The notes under the pieces: generated by a model
Told to the model about the DNA's origin: nothing
Database searches by the model: none
Seen by the model: only the letters and a program-made list of their open reading frames with translations
Shown here: positions 4,686 through 7,902 of the stretch, piece by piece
How positions within the stretch are numbered: the first letter of the stretch is position 1
How the letters are laid out: every line of letters begins with the position of its first letter
Translations under genes and position numbers: made by a program
DNA from: an uncultured Eubacteriales bacterium
GTDB lineage: Bacteria > Bacillota > Clostridia > Oscillospirales > Acutalibacteraceae
Reading direction: 5' to 3'
Assembly: GCA_934444365.1 (NCBI GenBank)
Contig: CAKSCM010000029.1
Span: 1 to 7,902 of the forward strand
Length of the DNA: 7,902 nucleotides

Positions 4686-7658
4686 TTATTTTCCGGCGGC
4701 TTTGCGCTCGGCGCGGACCTCTTCGATAAGCGAATCGACATAGGCCGGCTCAAAGCTGTAAACGCCCTTCGAGTTTTCGACGGCTTTTTTAGCGTCGGTC
4801 TTTTCGGCGTTGGCCCATTTCTGACCGGCCGCGCTGTTTACCGCTTCGGCAATCTTCTCGGAATAGAACTTCATTTCCTTTATCTGGGTCTTTGTTGCAA
4901 AACCGTCACAAAGGTAGTCTTCCCAAAGAATTCCCGGGATTCCGCCGGCTTCGTAGGTCGCCTTATACCACTGGAACAGCGACCTTGTTGTGCTTATAAA
5001 TACGCCCTTTGTTGCACTGCCGTTTATGTTGTATTCCTTGGAATAATCCTGGCCGTAGGTGTCGTTTATGGCAATCTCGCGCAAGCGGTCGAACTGTACA
5101 AGGTGCATCGGAGTTATTCCGTAGGACACCGAAGAACGGGTAAGCTCGCTGATCTCGCTGGGGGTGTAGGGGAGGGTGGTGTAGTCGGAGTGTATTTTTA
5201 CCTTTCCGGATGCCGCGAGGATTTCGGGGATTATTGCGCAGCGTCTTTGCGAGTAGTAAACGTGACGATAATGCTGGTTGCCGGTATTGTAAGGTACCGT
5301 CGAGGTCCAGTTTGCACCCTCGGTGCGAATTGACATGACGACGTTAAAGGTATCGGAAACGTGACTTAAAACCTCGTTGTAGTTTTCTATTCTTTGTTCG
5401 GTTCTGAAAACATCAAGATCGTTTACCGCCTTTGACCATTCGGCAAATTCGGCCGTATCGCTTGCATATTTTATTGCGCCGTGATCTTCCTCGGCACCGG
5501 CCTCCGGGTAAATATCGTCAAAGGAGGCGTAATTTTTGCCCCAGGCGGCATTTGCCTTTTCTATTGTGCCGTATTTTTTCTCGGCAAATATTCTAAAGCC
5601 TTCTAAACCGTCGCTGCCGAGCTTTTCGCGGCTGCTTATGTCTATTCTCATCCAGCCGCGCGAATCCTCGGCCGTTACGGGAACGGTTCCCTTGCCGGTT
5701 ACATAATAGTTGTCGCCCCAGCGTAAGAACTGATAAAGGGTCTTTACTCCGCATGCCTTTGCAACTAAGCTGTCGGCAACGCTTGTCGGTGTGTAGTTGC
5801 TCGGGAAGGTTGCCGTATCGCCGGTTATGCGCTGGGCTTTTCGCACGTTTGTCGCCGAGGAGAACGGGTAACTGACAAAGCCCTCAAGCTTCATGCCGAG
5901 CCTCCTTACCGAGTCCACCATGAACCAGTTGGCGTCGGTTGTGTCGTTGGTTGTATGCCGGCCGGAAAGATCGGTCTCAAAAGCGGCGGTGGTGGTAACT
6001 ATGTTAACGCCGGCCTCTTTCATGTCGAGCAGCTCATTTAAAAGGGTTTTATCGGCGTCGGGACCGAGCGATGTATTTACCCTCATATCGGCCATTGACT
6101 GTGTTGCCATTGCCGGGTAACGGGTGCCGTCATCCTTTATAATGTAGTTTTGCGCCGTGGTGTTGAGGTTGACCTTTATGGAATCGGTCTCGACATTAAC
6201 GGGAATATCGATTGTATCGATTCCGCCGCCGAGGTCGCGTATAAGCTTTAACGTTACATGCTTGCTCCACGGTGCGCACTGGAGATACATGGTATGGGTC
6301 TCTCCCGCGCTTTCAAGCCTGGGCTTGAGATGGGAGTTGTATGAGGTCATGAACTCCTCGTAGGTGTGAAGCCACTTGTTCTTGGTGCTGCCCTTTTTAT
6401 AAAGGGTTCTGACGTTGCCTACCGGTGTGTCGGCGGCCTCTCTTGCAACGGTGAAGTTAAAATAAGAGGTGCAGTAGGTACGTCCGCCCCAGATTACGGG
6501 ATAGTAGTTTGCGGGATCATCCGAGCATTCGTTTCGGACCTCGCTTAATATTTTAATGCGGTATTCTCCGCCGGGGAAGGGCGAAACTCCACCGCCGCCG
6601 TCGCGGTCCCAGGTGAATATAAAATCAACGGTCGAGCTTTCTCCAGGATACAAAGCGTCGGTTATGCGGTAGTATATGTTCGGCGGAATAAGGTAGGTTT
6701 TGTACTCGCCGGAGTTGGTTTTTCTTTCAAGCACCGGCTCAAAGCAGAAGGTGCCGTTGCCGTCGGAGTCGAGTATTGTGTCGCCGGTATTTGTAAACTT
6801 AAATCTGAACCAGGTGTGATCGGCACGGGGCAGGGTGGAGGAGCATACAAGATCCTGAGTGTCGTACTGGGGGTACTGCTTGCCCTTTATATCCGATGAA
6901 AAATCAAGCGAATTGTACGCACGGTTTTCGGGGTTGTTGGTGGCTGTTGTATAGCCGAGGAATTCAAAATCCAGCTTTACGTTATTGGGCAATATCACGT
7001 CATAAAGATCTTCGCTTGTTTTACGTTCCTTTTCCTCGGCCGCCGTTGCCTCAAAATGCACTGTTTCGGAGCCCTTAAGGGAGCTGAAGCTGTAATTTAT
7101 CGGGATCATATCATAGGCCGTAAAATCGGTCGGCATGGAGTAATTAAGGGAGGTGCCGTCTTTAAGGGTCAGCGTGCCGGTGGTCATTTTTGCCTTGTCA
7201 TATTTATGCAAGGTACCGTTCTTTTCAGCCTCGCGCGAGAGCGGATTGTATATCATTCCGCCGTCGGCGTGAATCCGGTAGGCATCGGTTATTTCGCTTG
7301 CAGGCGTATCATAACTGAGTTTACTTATCATTTCATCGTACTCCTTTTGTGTGTACGGAGAATCATCGCACGGGAACCGTACGATCTTCCCCACGGAAAA
7401 CTGCAGAATAAGCAGAGCGTCGGTAGCGTTTATGTTTGAGTCGCCGTTAACGTCACACAGCGGTGCAACCGATGAGGAAAGGGAATATTTTCCTACCGAA
7501 TGCTGTAAAACCAGCAATGCATCGGGGGCTGTTACCTCTTTGTCGCCGTTTGCATCACCCAGGCTTTCGTTTATTGCCGATACCGTCGGTATCCTGACAA
7601 TAAACGCCGACAGTGCGATCAGCATAGCGAGAATCAGGCAGTATATTCGTTTTCTCAT
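4686..7658 (-). CDS. Secreted dockerin-bearing glycoside hydrolase-like protein (GH42-like, clan GH-A)
   Basis: The 990-residue protein starts with a signal peptide (1-28; RKR, hydrophobic core, VSA cleavage). A type I dockerin follows at 34-92. Its two repeats have calcium ligands D35, N37, D39, T43, D46 and D69, N71, D73, N77, D80, each followed by the DALLVLQ/DALLILQ helix. Residues about 100-520 are beta-rich, apparently sandwich domains. From about 530 to 940 the protein looks like an alpha/beta barrel: MKEAGVNIVTTTAAFE, VRRLGMKLEGFVSYPF, and FAEKKYGTIEKANAAWG (691-707), the last being characteristic of GH42-type beta-galactosidase relatives. E780 (SIRTEGANW) and E913 (ILWEDYL) are acidic candidates, but the expected Asn-Glu acid/base motif is not evident near RWGDNYY (646-652). 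The role is likely polysaccharide breakdown in a cellulosome. AAGGAG (7667-7672) fixes the start. Confidence 0.85.
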   Translation of the reverse strand: MRKRIYCLILAMLIALSAFIVRIPTVSAINESLGDANGDKEVTAPDALLVLQHSVGKYSLSSSVAPLCDVNGDSNINATDALLILQFSVGKIVRFPCDDSPYTQKEYDEMISKLSYDTPASEITDAYRIHADGGMIYNPLSREAEKNGTLHKYDKAKMTTGTLTLKDGTSLNYSMPTDFTAYDMIPINYSFSSLKGSETVHFEATAAEEKERKTSEDLYDVILPNNVKLDFEFLGYTTATNNPENRAYNSLDFSSDIKGKQYPQYDTQDLVCSSTLPRADHTWFRFKFTNTGDTILDSDGNGTFCFEPVLERKTNSGEYKTYLIPPNIYYRITDALYPGESSTVDFIFTWDRDGGGGVSPFPGGEYRIKILSEVRNECSDDPANYYPVIWGGRTYCTSYFNFTVAREAADTPVGNVRTLYKKGSTKNKWLHTYEEFMTSYNSHLKPRLESAGETHTMYLQCAPWSKHVTLKLIRDLGGGIDTIDIPVNVETDSIKVNLNTTAQNYIIKDDGTRYPAMATQSMADMRVNTSLGPDADKTLLNELLDMKEAGVNIVTTTAAFETDLSGRHTTNDTTDANWFMVDSVRRLGMKLEGFVSYPFSSATNVRKAQRITGDTATFPSNYTPTSVADSLVAKACGVKTLYQFLRWGDNYYVTGKGTVPVTAEDSRGWMRIDISSREKLGSDGLEGFRIFAEKKYGTIEKANAAWGKNYASFDDIYPEAGAEEDHGAIKYASDTAEFAEWSKAVNDLDVFRTEQRIENYNEVLSHVSDTFNVVMSIRTEGANWTSTVPYNTGNQHYRHVYYSQRRCAIIPEILAASGKVKIHSDYTTLPYTPSEISELTRSSVSYGITPMHLVQFDRLREIAINDTYGQDYSKEYNINGSATKGVFISTTRSLFQWYKATYEAGGIPGILWEDYLCDGFATKTQIKEMKFYSEKIAEAVNSAAGQKWANAEKTDAKKAVENSKGVYSFEPAYVDSLIEEVRAERKAAGK

Positions 7659-7666
7659 GTAAAACG

Positions 7667-7672
7667 CTCCTT
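7667..7672 (-). promoter_or_regulatory. Ribosome binding site of the dockerin hydrolase
   Basis: AAGGAG on the minus strand lies 8 nt before the ATG whose product has a canonical signal peptide. This decides the start codon. Confidence 0.85.
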
Positions 7673-7766
7673 CTTGCGGCTGTTCCGTCGATTTCTGTGC
7701 CGACCATTTTGTTTATGTTTTGCGTTTTTTAATAGATTTACCGCAAAAAAATGTGCGACACATAGA

Positions 7767-7796
7767 ATTATTAACATAAAAAACAGGTACTGTCAA
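7767..7796 (-). promoter_or_regulatory. Sigma-A-like promoter of the dockerin hydrolase gene
   Basis: On the minus strand, TTGACA (7796-7791) is followed after 18 bp by AATAAT (7772-7767), five of six matches to the -10 consensus; a TG dinucleotide lies just upstream of the -10 region. Transcription would start near 7760, giving a leader of about 100 nt before the ATG. That length leaves room for leader-based control, although no convincing structure was found in it. Confidence 0.6.
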
Positions 7797-7802
7797 TACA
7801 GT
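7789..7802. promoter_or_regulatory. Short inverted repeat over the hydrolase -35 box
   Basis: ACTGT (7789-7793) and ACAGT (7798-7802) are perfect reverse complements with a 4-bp spacer, and the -35 hexamer lies inside the dyad. It could be a repressor site for carbohydrate control. The arms are short, so chance is possible. A CTGTACAG palindrome at 7888-7895 shares the CTGT/ACAG half site. Confidence 0.35.
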
Positions 7803-7902
7803 TTAAAAATAAAAGCCGTTTTCCGTGTAGGTTTACAATAGAAGTGTTACAAAGGAGAAAAAAATAGTAGCGAATAGGAGGAACCTGCTGTACAGTTAAG
7901 TT
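7803..7902. other. Upstream flank without a supported gene
   Basis: The last 100 nt contain AAAGGAG (7850-7856) and AGGAGG (7877-7882) on the plus strand, which look like ribosome binding sites, but no ATG-led frame follows before the window ends. A plus-strand gene may begin just outside. Otherwise only the palindrome CTGTACAG is notable. Confidence 0.3.

Noticed and set aside
4644..5333. Long plus-strand frame of 229 codons
   Set aside because: It is a shadow of the 3' part of the dockerin hydrolase gene and starts inside the terminator.
5893..7662. Several other plus- and minus-strand frames opposite or within the hydrolase gene
   Set aside because: All are shadows of the 990-codon gene, whose signal peptide, dockerin and barrel motifs fix the real frame.
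1..7902. CRISPR array, insertion sequence or replication origin
   Set aside because: No regularly spaced direct repeats, no transposase or terminal repeats of an insertion sequence, and no DnaA-box cluster were seen.

Overview
The window looks like a chromosomal segment of a Gram-positive anaerobe of the class Clostridia, probably a gut or rumen Ruminococcaceae/Oscillospiraceae relative. The reasons are the 5S rRNA-tRNA-Asn end of a ribosomal operon, strong AGGAGG-type ribosome binding sites, low-GC accessory genes, and a secreted glycoside hydrolase with a typical clostridial type I dockerin. The species cannot be named from the sequence alone.

Region 1 (1-240): the 3' part of a 5S rRNA, a compact 10-bp GAAA-capped hairpin, a complete tRNA-Asn(GUU) with encoded CCA, and a strong intrinsic terminator.

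Region 2 (about 250-3310): an AT-rich accessory block directly behind the ribosomal operon. A near-consensus promoter, overlapped by an inverted repeat, drives an XRE-family repressor and an ImmA/IrrE-type zinc peptidase, the repressor/anti-repressor pair typical of integrative elements and phages. A ~200-nt segment with several strong dyads and possible alternative pairings follows. Next comes a tightly coupled set: a DUF4417 protein, a free-standing polymorphic-toxin-like domain, a small acidic putative immunity protein, a small gene broken by two compensating frameshifts, and a DUF4926-type small protein. No integrase, relaxase or second att copy is visible, so the block may be a remnant or the edge of a larger element.

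Region 3 (about 3310-4670): a 260-nt spacer, then a two-gene unit with a membrane-anchored protein whose His-before-Cys layout suggests a permuted papain/NlpC-P60-like fold, and a small two-helix membrane protein. It ends at a bidirectional terminator shared with the convergent gene.

Region 4 (4686-7902): on the minus strand, a 990-residue exported protein with an N-terminal dockerin, a beta-rich middle and a C-terminal region resembling clan GH-A (GH42-like) glycoside hydrolases. It has its own sigma-A-like promoter overlapped by a short inverted repeat. It probably belongs to a cellulosome-type polysaccharide degradation system.

The strongest candidate for something little described is the regulator pair, structured spacer, DUF4417, toxin and immunity-like array in region 2.
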